Source: Metellina segmentata
Taxonomy: Eukaryota; Arthropoda; Arachnida; Araneae; Tetragnathidae
NCBI GenBank assembly: GCA_947359465.1
Contig: OX375875.1
Coordinates: 17,854,458-17,918,457 of the forward strand
Reading direction: 5' to 3'
Length of the DNA: 64,000 nt
This document shows, piece after piece, positions 46,150 to 58,192 of this stretch. The position numbers and the translations under genes were made by a program. Below the pieces are notes generated by a model, which saw only the letters and a list, made by a program, of their open reading frames with translations, did no database searches and was not told the DNA's origin. Every line of letters starts with the position of its first letter. Position 1 is the first letter of the stretch.

Positions 46150-47540
46150 TTTTGTGGGGTTCGTAGCCTAATGGGAATTCGTAGCCTATTGGATAACAGC
46201 CATCACGGATTCTCATTTGTTTGCGAATTTGTAGCCTATTGGATAACAGCCATAACGGAGTTGCTTTGATAAAAAGACGAGTTTTGTCCAAGTTAAAGCC
46301 TCCTCATCCAAAATTTGATGAAGGATTTATGTTTATGCACTTTCTATCTTGCAGTTTCAACCGCTGAGGACTACATACATACTTTGGGATTTGATCAACT
46401 AATTAAAAAAACAAACTGGGTAGGGCTGTGTTGCCACTAGGTTTACGGCATAGAATACGTCAGTGAAGCCATATCAAGAATATGAAAGTGAAAGAAATTG
46501 GAACAAGACTGTTTTGATTTCACACATCAAATGTTCATCGCTCCGCACATGTATCACAACTGGTATACTCGATGTTGATGTTGAAGGTTGTGGCTCATTA
46601 TATCGACCTCTATTGGTAGAACTTGTTGAATTTTCAGAATTCGTGTTCTTATTTAGAACTATTCGTATCAAATATTCTTTGACTGACTATATTGGACGAG
46701 TTGGTATCACATTCCGATGTTGTTGTCTTGTCCATGGATAGAACACTTCAATTCCGATTCACACATCAATTGGTATCAAATTCCGATTTATTTGTATGTG
46801 TGAACTTTGGATTGATAATTTTTTTCCCGAGAGTTCTTTCTCTGTGAAAATTCTAGTCTCTTCGCATTTGATAAGCCGACCAGGTTGTTAAATTATTATG
46901 TTTTGTGTTTGTAATAAATTTTATTTCTATTTTAAATAGCATGGATTTATTCCGTTTGCGATACCCGAACAGAACTCCATGATTCGATTATAAAACGTTT
47001 ATGTCATACTATTGGTCATACGAAAACCAATTCTCCATAACACATATAGTTCTGCAACTCATTTTTTCTGCATTTACAGCTACATTCCCCATCCTTATCA
47101 CCAAACTCCTAAATCATCACCACAGATCATGCATTTTGCCACTCTTTTCGGTACTGATTGCTCGCCCCTCCTCATTGTCTGCTCCCCCTTTGGAACGTGA
47201 ATTGGACTCCTAATTGTATCAATTATTAAATTCTATCGTCTATCTAAATTATTTACCTTTTTCATAGAGCATTGTCACTACCTTTAACTTTCTTCCCTCA
47301 TTTTTAAAGTTTACAATAAAAAAATTCTTCATTAATTCTGATGTGGAGGTTCGCAGTTCTCTGCAAGGTACTCCGTAATTGATACCTCCGTTCCCGCTCC
47401 GAAGGAACTTGACACACTCGTACCTGGCATCTATTCACTTTGACGGTGCGGCACCTTTAATTTCAAAAACTTCCTCCGAGCCGGTTGGCACTCATCATTG
47501 GATGTTGACTTTTAAAACTTTTTACTGTTTATATTATGCA
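46150..47540. other. Anonymous sequence with a local direct repeat
   Basis: TTCGTAGCCTATTGGATAAC / TTTGTAGCCTATTGGATAAC recur about 48 bp apart (46175-46260). 47195-47385 resembles 23850-24235 without its 5S-like block. No gene supported. Confidence 0.45.
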
Positions 47541-48375
47541 TATATACAGAGGCTGTTCACACATTTTTTAGACAATGTATATTGTATTCACAAAACTAAA
47601 TTGCATAAAATTCTTGTGTTTTAAATGTTCTATTTGATAGCCCTTATTCTGAACTATCTTTCGTCACCGTAATTTCCAGGATAATAATGCCTTTCGAAGT
47701 GTCAGAAGATGTATTCTATCCCATTCCTCCTGAACAGCTTTCCATAGTCCTGTAATGGTTGTGGGACGACGTTTGGATAATGCAGATTTTAAAAGTCCGA
47801 AAGCACAAAAATCCATAGGTGATACATCGGGAGATTTAGTAGGGATATCAGTGAAGGGTATGGCCTTGATAACGGTATTTTGTTCCAGTTCTTTTAAGAA
47901 ATTTACAGTGGATTTTGATGTGTGACTGCTAGCTTTGTCTTGATGGAGTTCCACAGATTGATGGCACTGTGGGTAAAGCAATGGTATTTCATTCAGAAAA
48001 ATTGGCGATAAAATATATTCCTGATAGTTAATCGTGATATTTTTTCCACTCTCTTTATTTTTAACTTGCCATTATATGAAAAACCAGCAACAATCATGAA
48101 TCCCTTATAAAAACTTTCTTTCGATTCTGTGAACCATGTGCTTAATTTTTTTTCTCCCCTTTTATGATAATAAATGACTCTTTTTTGGCTGCAATCATTT
48201 AAATACACCCATGATTAATCTATTGTGACCATTTTTTTCCATTTTTCTTTGGATAAGTGTTTTTTATATAGAATTCGGCAGCGTGTCCTGCGTTCAGTGA
48301 TATGCTTTGGAGAATGACGATGCACATTGCGTTTTTTCGCTTTCTTAAGATTTTAAATCTTTGACAATGATAATT

Positions 48376-48420
48376 AACAAAATGATAAACGTTGATTTAA
48401 TCAACGTTTATCATTTTGTT
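48376..48420. repeat. Perfect 21-bp inverted repeat with 3-nt loop
   Basis: AACAAAATGATAAACGTTGAT, TTA, then the exact inverse. It lies inside the dead mariner transposase, 45 bp from the hAT insertion, and has no role in either element's termini. Confidence 0.9.
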
Positions 48421-48472
48421 TACAGTGGACACCGAGCATTTTAATGATTTTGCAACTGTCCTTTGACTAGGG

Positions 48473-50880
48473 CAGGGGTGGCCAATATGTGACGCATGCG
48501 CCAAACGTGGCGCATTGGATGATTACAAATGGCGCATTGCATTCTTGCGCATACTATTTTTTTGAAGTAAGCGCCATAATTGAATCCATCTTCTGTTATG
48601 CCTTGTAATGTAGAAATAAAAGTACACTCTAAAGTTCAACAAGACATTTAACAATTATAAATAGACATCGCAACAGACAAGCATAAGAACGCTATGATCA
48701 GCGTATAGACACAAGCAATTGGCTTAATGCATTGCGTCAGACAAGGATTGTATGTGTATCAGACAAATTTAATAAAGCAGTAATGTAAGTACAGAAAAAA
48801 GTAATATATAAACACTCACAGGAAGTAGTATTTTAAACACTCACAGTAAGTATGCAACAACTTTATTTTCAACACTCGAGTGCTCACAGTTCAATCTATA
48901 CAGCCTTCTTAGTTCGAAAGAAAATGAGCAAAAGAAGCATAGAAAGTGATAGTAAGCATGAATTAAATGAACAGTGGGAAAATGAACTGTTATCTATAGC
49001 AAGTTCATCAGGAAAACCGTTTTGCATTGTTTGTAGAAGTACTCTTTCACATAACATAAGACATGATCTTAATAGACACTATAAAACACAGCATCAGGCG
49101 AATATAGAAGGAATAATGAAGCTTGTTTTTGGGTCTGAGTTACGAAAATAATACTTGATTAAGAAAAAGGAAGAAATCAGAAGACAAAATATTTTTACTT
49201 AAGTAAGCTGTGAAGACTTGGCAATGACAGAAGCGTCCTATGAAATGGCTTTAGCATTGGCGAAAAAAAAAGAAACCTTTTTCTGACGGAGAAGAAATTG
49301 TTAAGCCTTGTCTACAAATATTTGCAAGCCATCTTGGTAACAAAGGTATTGAAAAGAAAGCAGACGAAATTGCTTTATCAAGGCAGACAGAAACAAGACG
49401 TATCGAAGAACTCTCTCAGGATGTATCTCAGCAACTGAAAGATCTGAAGAACTTGCCAGTCTGGAGTCATTGCATGGTAAAACAAAAGGATCAGACATAT
49501 TTGAAAAAGTAAAATCGTGCCTGGAAAATATAAAATTAGATTATAGTAAACTCATCAGTGTGTGCACTGACGGAGCGCCATCAATGACAGGTAAAAGCAA
49601 TGGCACTACAACTTTGCTTGAAAAATTTTGAAATCGTCCTGTGCTAAAATATTACTGCATTATACACCAAGGGGCACTGTGTGTTAAAACTTTAAAAATT
49701 CAGAATGTTATGTTACCGGCTGTGAAATGTGTGAATACAATTAGAGCAAGAACATTAAACAGACGAGAGTTCAGAGAATTTTGTGAATTGTTAAATTGGG
49801 AATAGGGTGAACTTATTATATATATTCTTCTTTGTGAGGTGCGCTGGCTTTCTAGAGGACAGGTTCTGAGTAGATTTTGGAAATTGAAAAACGCTGTTCA
49901 TAATTTTTTAGAACAGGAAATGAACTTCCTGATGAAAGAAGCCTATTATTCGATAACACCTGGCTATTTGATTTGGCATTTTTAGTTGATGTTACTAGCC
50001 ATCTTAATGATTTAAATTTGAAAGTACAAGGCAAGAATAAATAATTTTCGAGCTTAGTAAATAGCATCAGTTCATTTAAAATGAAATTAAACTCTTTATC
50101 TCTCAGTTAGAAAATCAGGATTTGAGTCAATTTCCACATTTGAAAGAGCAAAGTGAATGCGGATAATAACAATTTGACCAAATATATTGAAAAAGTCAAG
50201 TTATTGCAAGGGTCATTTGAAAGTCGTTTTCACATTTAGCTAAAGAGGAAAACTGCATGTGTGCTCGCATTTATAAACCCATTTTCACTCAGTGAACAAA
50301 ACATTATGAAGATGTCTAGTAACATACTTATTGATTTAAAAACAAATTCATTATTACAAATGAAATTTGATGAGCTTTTTCAGATCAAAATGATTCTGAC
50401 ATTATTAATTTCTGGCGTTCATTACCCTGTGAACATTTTCCAGAACTAAGGAAATTTGAAAACAATTATATATGTCATTTCGGAACAGCATATAGATGTG
50501 AACAATCATTTTCATCCATGAAAATGATTCAAAGCAAAACGAGGTCGCAAATGACTTATTCAAATTTGAAGAATTCTCTGGTGCTCTCTGTAACAAATTT
50601 AACACCAAACATTGCAAATCTAGCAAAATCCAAACAGGTTCAAAAGTCCCATTAATGGTAAATAATGTATACGTTTTGTAATACATAGTTTTATGTACAA
50701 TAATTAAATAATTTAAAATATTAATTATGTCTATAAACATACTTTTATTAAAAAGGTTATCATGGATATGCCAGGACCATGAAAGTAAGAAGGTAGAAAA
50801 GGTGCTTGTGTTGTATGGCGCATTTGAACTCGTATGTGAACAAAATTGACTCATTGTATGTAAAAGGTTGGCCACCCCTG
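48473..50880 (+). mobile_element. hAT transposon, 2.4 kb, inserted into the mariner element
   Basis: Ends CAGGGGTGGCCAA and TTGGCCACCCCTG. Perfect 8-bp target duplication GACTAGGG at 48465-48472 and 50881-50888. It encodes a BED-finger hAT transposase that is broken. Confidence 0.96.
48924..50655 (+). pseudogene. BED-finger hAT transposase, GTF2IRD2/ZBED-like, inactivated
   Basis: MSKRSIESDSKHELNEQWEN then a BED-type zinc finger (FCIVCRSTLSHNIRHDLNRH, with YKTQH). After stops and frameshifts: LHGKTKGSDIFEKVKSCLEN, ISVCTDGAPSMTGKSNG (second catalytic Asp), YYCIIHQGALCVKTLK, CEVRWLSRGQVLSRFW, and the C-terminal dimerisation region FGTAYRCEQSFSSMKMIQSK to NLAKSKQVQKSH. The segment that should hold the first catalytic Asp (the DESTD-like motif) is missing: QQLKD runs straight into SEELASLESLHGK by deletion. 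Confidence 0.93.
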
Positions 50881-51299
50881 GACTAGGGGGATATTCTTTT
50901 AACATTAAACAACGTACCTTTGCAATAGTCGAAGATGTCCGTTTCTTCCTTGGATACTTGTTTGGAATTTTTGTGCCACTTGAGGCTCCAATTTGACGTT
51001 TTTTCCCCTTTCTTGTTGACGATATTACCTATCGACGCTTTAGATATCACAAAACCATGACCCTCACATCGTTTTTGGGTAACGGAATATGAATATTTCT
51101 CTTCGGAAAGAGCATAAATATAGCCTTCGAACCACTGTTTCGTTAAAAACGCCATTTTGAATAAAAACAAACCTCTCAAGCCGCAGACGATAATTTTGAA
51201 TTTTAAAAACATAGTACAACTGCAATTATTTATTTTGCAGCAAACGATTTTTTACTACCGCTAACCAAAACCGTCTAAAAAATGTGCAAACAGCCTCTG

Positions 51300-51800
51300 T
51301 ATTTGGACATTTTGAAATTTTTGCGAAGTTCCTTATCTTTTCTATACTTTGAAGTTCGATATCTAAACAAGTATTAAACATTTAAGTTTTATTTATAAAG
51401 CGCAGAGTCGAAACACAAAGGACACCTCAAACGTCGTGCTCACACAAAGGAGGCCGGAGCAAGACTAAATGTGAACGGCAGTGCGCATTTTCGTGAGGAC
51501 TCAACTTTGCGATGCAATTGCATCAGCCGATGACGTCGGCGAAAGATCTATAAGCATTTATAACATTCTTTGTTTTTTGTAAACTTGGTTGGATTGAGTT
51601 TTTTGGAAGCAGGGCCATATCTGGCCCTGCTGTGCAAAACACAAGACGGAAAACATTAGGTAACGGAAGAGAAACTATTGTAAAATATAGTGTTACAAAT
51701 GTTTTAAAACAGCATAATTACAATCACTAAAGTTATTCATACGTTTAGAGTGCCAGAACTTCGCGAACATTCTCTAAGAAAATTCCATGCAATGTAAATT
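51300..51800. other. Anonymous sequence with a hairpin-module fragment
   Basis: 51590-51665 (TTGGTTGGATTGAGTTTTTT, GGGCCATATCTGGCCCTG, GTGCAAAACACAAGACGGAA) is a degraded member of the GGCGCA hairpin repeats. No gene recognised. Confidence 0.45.
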
Positions 51801-51817
51801 ACCAAGTCAATTTTCAA

Positions 51818-52698
51818 TCTCTAATATTATAAAAGAAAGTGTTTGTTTTCGCGGCCGCAAAATCCTGACGATCTATGGCACCTACAGCAATGAGATTTGG
51901 CACACAGATAGTCCTAAATTATGAGTCGCGGCGAAATCTTAAAATTCAACTTAGAAGATTTTTAAATGAATTTAATAGTTTTTTATTCTCTACCTGCTTC
52001 TTCAAACGCGTTTCGTCCGAACGAAAGAAGAAACCCATTAAAATGAACTTTTTCTACCCAAGTGACATTCATTTATATTTTCGCAAAAGATTGTGACGTC
52101 ACGTAAATTTTCTCTTTCCAAAAAAAAACAAAAAAAAAAAAAAACAGATTGCTTATTCTGCCTTTTGTGTTAAAAAGAAAGAAACAGATTACATTTCCTG
52201 TCCCCTTTACGGCGAATGAGAGCAAGAAATAAAAACCATATTGACTCGGATTGTTAAGTTTTTTTTCGTAACTATGGGGCTCCGCCCCCTGCTCGCTTAC
52301 GGTCGCCAACCCCCAAAAAACTCACGGCTGAAGACTGAAAATTTGTATGTGTTTTGCTCACTCGCGGAAGAAATTTCGCTTCTTCAATTTTGACACTTAA
52401 TAAACCCTAAACTAATAGCCGCATCGGAAAAAAAATCTTAATAATTGTCCAGGGAATACGATGAAGAACAAATCATGTTAATTTCGTTTTTTTCCGATAA
52501 GTACTTTCTCGGGAAATCGCTTAAGAATCGAGCTAAACAGCACAGTTTTCAATCCTGCGGCGGCGGCGGTAACTTTTTTTTAATATAGAGAGAAATCGGA
52601 ATCGCTAAAGATAGATTGAAAATTTCATCGGATTTGAAATCTGCGGAAAATTTTACACCAGATACCTTACATCACGGGCAAGGGCAACGCCGGGCTAG
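51818..52698 (+). mobile_element. Non-autonomous Helitron, longer relative
   Basis: Begins TCTCTAATATTATAAAAGAA after host A. Shares GCAAAATCCTGACGATCTAT, TTTGGCACACAGATAGTCCT and the 3' segment GAAATCTGCGGAAAATTTTA ... GGCAACGCCGGGCTAG with 27949-28584. It has an extra GC-richer block at 52270-52570 (GGCTCCGCCCCCTGCTCGCT). The last 15 bp of the other copy are absent, so the exact right end is uncertain. Confidence 0.65.
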
Positions 52699-52864
52699 CC
52701 TTCAATAAAATAATTGTTGTAAATTTTTGTACTCTTTTTTTTTTCTTCCAATTTTTAAATGCAGAATTCTAACTAGAATTGTATACCTATGCCTTAAACA
52801 AATGCAACTGTTAAAACTGTAACTGGTTTTTCATTCATGAGCCTTCTACAATTGATTGGTTGGT

Positions 52865-53302
52865 TTGGGGGCTCCTTGGCGCAAAAGCCTTATTGGGCTG
52901 TTGCACCAGACACAAGACATACAATACCAAGTAATATAGACACACACAATGGAAGTTTTTCTGAACACAGAAATACTAATGGAAATACACCCAGGGAGGA
53001 ATGCACCTGACACGAATTGGTAATAGTAAATTGGTAATTTTTAGTTAACGTCGTACTAGAGCAACACAACGGGCTATTGACGACGGTCCGGGATCAGTCC
53101 CTTAAGGGAAAGATCCGAAGACGACACCTCGTAATTTTGAACCACGGTCAGATGACGAAGCAACACCTGAGCTGGCACCCCACTCTCCAAACTTCCACGC
53201 CAACCCAACGTGAGGACAAACACGAATTGAATCTGTGTCGCCTTCAACTCGAAGGTTGCTAGCGCAGTGGGCATACCCACTGAGCCACGATGACTCCGAG
53301 CC
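52865..53302 (-). mobile_element. Family D SINE split by a family A SINE
   Basis: On the minus strand: head CATCGTGGCTCAGTGGGTAT, CCACTGCGCTAGCAACCTTC, then ACACAGATTCAATTCGTGT. After the insertion the body runs to ATTGTATGTCTTGTGTCTGG and the GCAACAGCCC / TTTTGCGCCA hairpin. Matches 59283-59490. Confidence 0.75.
53020..53219 (-). mobile_element. 5'-truncated family A SINE in a family D SINE
   Basis: Tail GTAATAGTAAATTGGTAATT through CCAACCCAACGTGAGGACAA. Perfect 10-bp target duplication ACACGAATTG at 53010-53019 and 53220-53229. Confidence 0.9.
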
Positions 53303-53309
53303 CTGTATA

Positions 53310-56300
53310 AAGATTTACTTTGGGAATTCGCAATTTTTTATTGAAAATTTTCTTTTACAGTTGTTTTAACAAGTCAAAATAAACAGTAGCTAAAGTATTG
53401 GACAGTGATTACCTAATCTTACCAGAAATATACTTTTGACTATGTAACTGAAATTATAATTTTATTTTGAAAAACAACAAACCAAGAAATTGGTTTCAAT
53501 TTTTGTGCACAATGGTATACAACATTGATATTGGGATTTTTGAATAACCCATCTATAAAAAGCCTGTTAATATGTATAATAACAACAATGATTAATGCCA
53601 AGACTGTGTGTGGTGAACTTGGTCAGCACTACAAAAACTAACTTAAAATACAATAATAGGATATATGTATATCAGTGTAACCTGTGTACCATGTGGAAAC
53701 TGATACTCTACCTCCACAACTATCACAGCTTCACTCTTCGTTTCCTCCCAACCTCATTTCAACAAACTATCGGCAGCACGCATACTCAGCTGATAAAGGC
53801 AACACAGACCAATGCATCCATTGCAAGTCCACATATAAGAGAAAAAAACACCCATTATCTTAATACAGCTCTAATGCAATTAGCAACCTTTCAACTAGTG
53901 GTAGCATCTATTGAATTCAGCCCTTGGAAATTTTAATATTTTCATTTTGTTTTGTGAAATAGTTGGTTAATTTGTATTTAAATTTCATTAGGAAATTTTA
54001 TGGACTGATTCTTAAGAATTCTTTACACTGCTAACATAACTATTCTGTTCTTGTGTATTTGAAATGTAAAAGTTATTTAGCCCATCTGATAATTGAGCGA
54101 GTATGCTGGAAAAATAAATTATGGATTGAAGGAAAAGGCTATTTTAATAATTATGTTGAAATGTTTTTTATTGCAAGCTCAAAATTCTACTGAATTGGCA
54201 CGTTCTGTTCAGAGAAAATTTACATTTTCTTGTATGTTGTGTATAAACCAGTTTTGTGAGCTTGGAATATATCTATGGAAATACTTTTCAATGTTCTGAG
54301 AAAAGTTGAATAGACATTGATTTCAATTTATGCAAGTTCATGCCATGTCTCCATTTTTCACTGTTTACTTAGAAGTAACATTTTTGTCACAAAAAAGTAC
54401 TTGCATGCTACATGATGAGAAGTACGAAATTTTTTATGGGGCTTGAGGCAAAAAAGTTCTTTATATTTTATTTTCTATTGGTGACGTTTTTTTCTCTCTC
54501 AGAAACAAGTCTAATTAATAATTGTATGTAAAAATATCTGAAGAAATTCAATATATTGTTGGTAAAATCCCACAAACGTATTTATCTGGGTTAAAAAATT
54601 TCACACCATCAGTGAAAAAGATGAAAATCAAAGAAATCTAAATCACTTAAGAACTACAAAGAAAACATCCCTTAAGCTTGGCATTCATGGTGTTGATCCT
54701 ATTTACTCTGTGTGATTAACTTTTCTAATAGATAGAAAAACATCCCTTAAGCTTGGCATTTGTGGTGCTGTTCCTATTAACTCTATCCTATGATTAACTT
54801 TGCTCTAATTCCCATCAATTTAATCATTCAATTTACTCTGATGAATATCCAAATACATTAATGTTTTGGTCATAAATTTTGTCAGAATTATCTAGAAACT
54901 ACTGATGTGTCACATGTCCAACAAGTTTAGGCTCCCTGACTAAATTCAAAATAATATATTTTTATTTAAAAAATTCATCGTTTCATACCCTGTATCAATG
55001 TAACTCCACTCCAACAAGAAGTACTTTTTGGTAGTCCAAGTTACACACAACTTGTACATGAATTTAAGAAATTCTTGGGCAAATTTCTTTCAAGGCCTAT
55101 TTAATGCTTGAGCAATTACAGCAAAAAAGGGAAAAATCCAATGCTTTATTCTCTATGAATAGGGCATTTTTTTTTGGCCAGAATAACCCCAAAATATGCT
55201 GTTGCGATTTATCATAAAGGAATATTAAACTTTTGTGATGTCAAACACACAAGTGATCTTCAATATCAACATTTAAAAAAAATTCGAACTAAAAAACCAC
55301 ACAAACGTATAAGCGACATTAATCAAGTCTTATATACGTAAAGATTTCAAAAGAGCTTAGAATTTCACGTTATTTATTCACTTACATATTCTTCCTACTC
55401 CCTACAATGTACACCATCCGATGAGTGCCTATTGACATAAACAAAGAGATGGAATAAACTGATTTTCTTGATATGCCAGAAGCTCTGGAAACTAATGTTG
55501 AAAATCTCTAAAAAAGTGTTTTTAATTTTATACTAATCTGAACAAAATACTTGATACATTTGACTTAAAGTTAGTATGGTTTATTTGTAGTTACAGTGTT
55601 GACTTGTATTTAGTTGGCAGAGAATATCATACAAACATTAAAATTTAAGAGATGATTTGAATATTCTACTTAAAACTTCATTTTCAACAAATTATAATTT
55701 AGTAAATGCAGAAATGAGCTTGAAGTTTTATGTGCTCACACAATATATGCAAGTACTACCGTTTTATAGAAATAATTTATAATTGCTAGTTTTTATCGAA
55801 AAGCACAGTACATTTTTTATTACCGATATTACAGCTGCCCATGAAGTCTCGAGATGTCAACATATTTTTGCAAAGTTGTGCAGTGTACACATCAAACTTA
55901 ATGGGTTATCAAAATCAACAGACATTATCGAAGTGAATGTCTCCCACGCTGAGCAAAATTGCCGAAAAGGACAGACGAAAGTAACAAATGTTCACTTCTA
56001 TGTATATGTCTAATGTTAGCCTTGGAAATATATTTTTAAACTTGATTTTTCATTAAGAATTCATTTATCAATTAAAATTTTTTGTGCACAGCATTTCTTA
56101 AGCCTTTAGAAGTCTGATCACCCTCAGAAAAATTTTCAAAGATTGTAGCCTAGAGAAATTTTACAGCTAGTTTTAACCACATAATCTTGAAAATTTTAAG
56201 ATACATTTCACATAATTTTACCCTGTAAAGTTTTTCCATTTAGAAGGAAATTATTAATATCATCTGTGTAATTGTATAAAGTTCAGCAAACTAGGCAAGT

Positions 56301-56630
56301 ATTTGAAAATATCTCAAAATAACGTATATATAAAGGATAAAACTAATTCATAATAAATGGATGCATATGTTAGATCAAAATACCAAGTGAAAATATCTCT
56401 TCTAGATAATTTAGTTTTCAAATTAAATCAATGTTTTACTTTGTTTTCAGATAGCAGCTAGAAAATTAAGGAATGAAGATAATTTCAATCATGTGATTCT
56501 GTTAAAAGTAATATTTAAATGCAATTATATTGTAATGCACAATTACTGGATTTTGAAAAATAAACCAGCCTAAAATAATGGGTAAATGCTTTACATTCTA
56601 TTAAAGAAAGGTCAAATAATGGAAAACTGA
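53310..56630. other. AT-rich, transposon-poor stretch without supported gene
   Basis: No SINE and no inverted-repeat element seen over 3.3 kb. A 113-residue plus-strand frame (53595-53936) has no recognisable motif. A local tandem duplication of about 74 bp lies at 54661-54800 (CATCCCTTAAGCTTGGCATT twice). Confidence 0.5.
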
Positions 56631-56631
56631 C

Positions 56632-56637
56632 TTTATT
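56632..56637 (-). terminator. Candidate poly(A) signal of the PH-like gene
   Basis: TTTATT on the plus strand is AATAAA on the minus strand, downstream of the 58193-58720 coding region. The intervening 1.55 kb is AT-rich with no coding signal, as expected for a long 3' untranslated region. Inferred from position and motif only. Confidence 0.4.
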
Positions 56638-58192
56638 CACATACATATAAAATTATTGCACAGCACAATGGTCGATAAGAAATATTTACAAAATCGGAAT
56701 AGAATTATATACAACAATGGAAATCGCCCGAAAATCAAAGTTGACAACCAACTTATGTGAACTTCAGCGTAAATCAGTAGAACATTTAATTCTAAGTTAC
56801 TTTCAACTCGGTCTACAAACACAAATGGAATGGTTTAAATGCATCTAAAAATTGAAATTTAGAACACTTAACAGTTCTCAATAAATGTGCATCTATAAAA
56901 TAGCCAATTCTATTAAAACTGTACATTATACTTCCAAGTCAACTTCAGGATGAGTTTTCGTAGAAAAGTTGTAAAAATATTATGCTACTAATGTTCAATT
57001 TTTGTAATCATTTCATGAGCAATATAGAATGCATCTTTCAAGTTCATGAATTAGAAAGCATCTTTAATTTAACTCCATTATTGAAATTGTTTATAAATAA
57101 GAATTATTTGCTTTTGAAAATAACCAATACTTAAAGAAATTAATTTAGTCACAAATCCAAGTAAATTCTTTTTAAAATAAAAATCAGTTCCTTAAAATCC
57201 ATACAAAGCATTACAGCAGAAGAAAACAATATAAAGCAGTTTTAAATATACTTAAAAAGCAAAGATGTAACACATTAATTAACCTGATATTGAGAGCTTA
57301 AGGTTTATGTTATCACTAGATTCTTTTTTCCTTTCAAATACTCACAGTAAATTCTAATTACTAGGGGAATAGCTATCTTGGAAAACCAAACAGATGGAAT
57401 GTCAAACACAATTTAAATTAAAACAGTAACTTAAGTAATCTTAAAAGTAAGTTGGAATGTTGAACATAACTAATACCAGATTTTTGTACATCACAAATAT
57501 TGCACATTACCAGATCGGTTCCTACATTCACAATCGAGAACAATGGAGACTCGTTATCCTGGTAATAGATGCTACATGTATCCTATTAATGAACGCACAC
57601 CTTTAAAATACAGACGCGATCAAACATACTTTGAGGTAGCAAGGCAGCATGACAGGTTTCTAGTTTACAGAAATATAAACGTCAAACTCTGCATATTTCA
57701 GTGCAACACTTGCATAATTATCCATTTGATATGCTGAGAAAAGTGTTAACGGAGGTTAATTCGAAACTTCATTGTATTAGATACAAAGCTCTAAGGATAA
57801 TTTCAAAATGTCGTTAGTTACTGGAAGGCTTACATTTCTAGCAAAATTCTGTCACTGGACAACTAGGGAACTAGAGAGGATGGAAAAATGCTGTGTTAGT
57901 CACCCTAGTTTGGTGGGAGAGTTCAGTTCTTAGGAAGATCCAGAATGCACACATCACTCCAAATGGCACTGTTTCATACAGAAAAAAATGTCCTACTTTC
58001 GAAATGGAAGAATCTGTTATTAGACTTGCGACAGTTGAACTGTCCAAATGGTAAAAGATCCATCTTGAATAAATGACTTTTATCACAGCTCAGAGATGCC
58101 GAAAATCTTCGCTCCTTCTCGCACGTTACTCAGTCGAGGGAAAAGTCGGGAGCCAATAAATAAATGAAATGGGGGTAGGATCCGGCAAAAAG
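56638..58192 (-). other. Probable 3' untranslated region of the PH-like gene
   Basis: AT-rich, transposon-free and without supported open frames on either strand. Assigned by position between the stop codon and the candidate poly(A) signal. Confidence 0.4.

Larger units (their letters stand above)
47654..51155 (-). pseudogene. DD41D-like mariner-type transposase, disrupted
   Basis: Starts MAFLTKQWFEGYIYALSEEK at 51155 and continues to the hAT insertion point. Beyond it, EKWKKMVTID then a stop codon right after the first catalytic Asp, SWVYLNDCSQKRVIYYHKRG, HQDKASSHTSKSTVNFLKEL and TKSPDVSPMDFCAFGLLKSA, ending in NYGDER and a stop at 47654. Forty-one residues separate the Asp of HQD from the Asp of SPMD. 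It carries several stops or frameshifts besides the insertion. Confidence 0.88.
47547..51299 (-). mobile_element. DD41D-type Tc1/mariner element split by a hAT element
   Basis: Inverted termini CAGAGGCTGTTCACACATTT and, at the right, AAATGTGCAAACAGCCTCTG, with TA on both sides. Removing the hAT insertion and one copy of its 8-bp duplication leaves about 1.34 kb, the normal size of this superfamily. The transposase is on the minus strand and is inactivated. Confidence 0.92.

Noticed and set aside
53595..53936. 113-residue open frame as a candidate gene
   Set aside because: No recognised motif and AT-rich composition like its flanks; the length is within chance expectation for this window.
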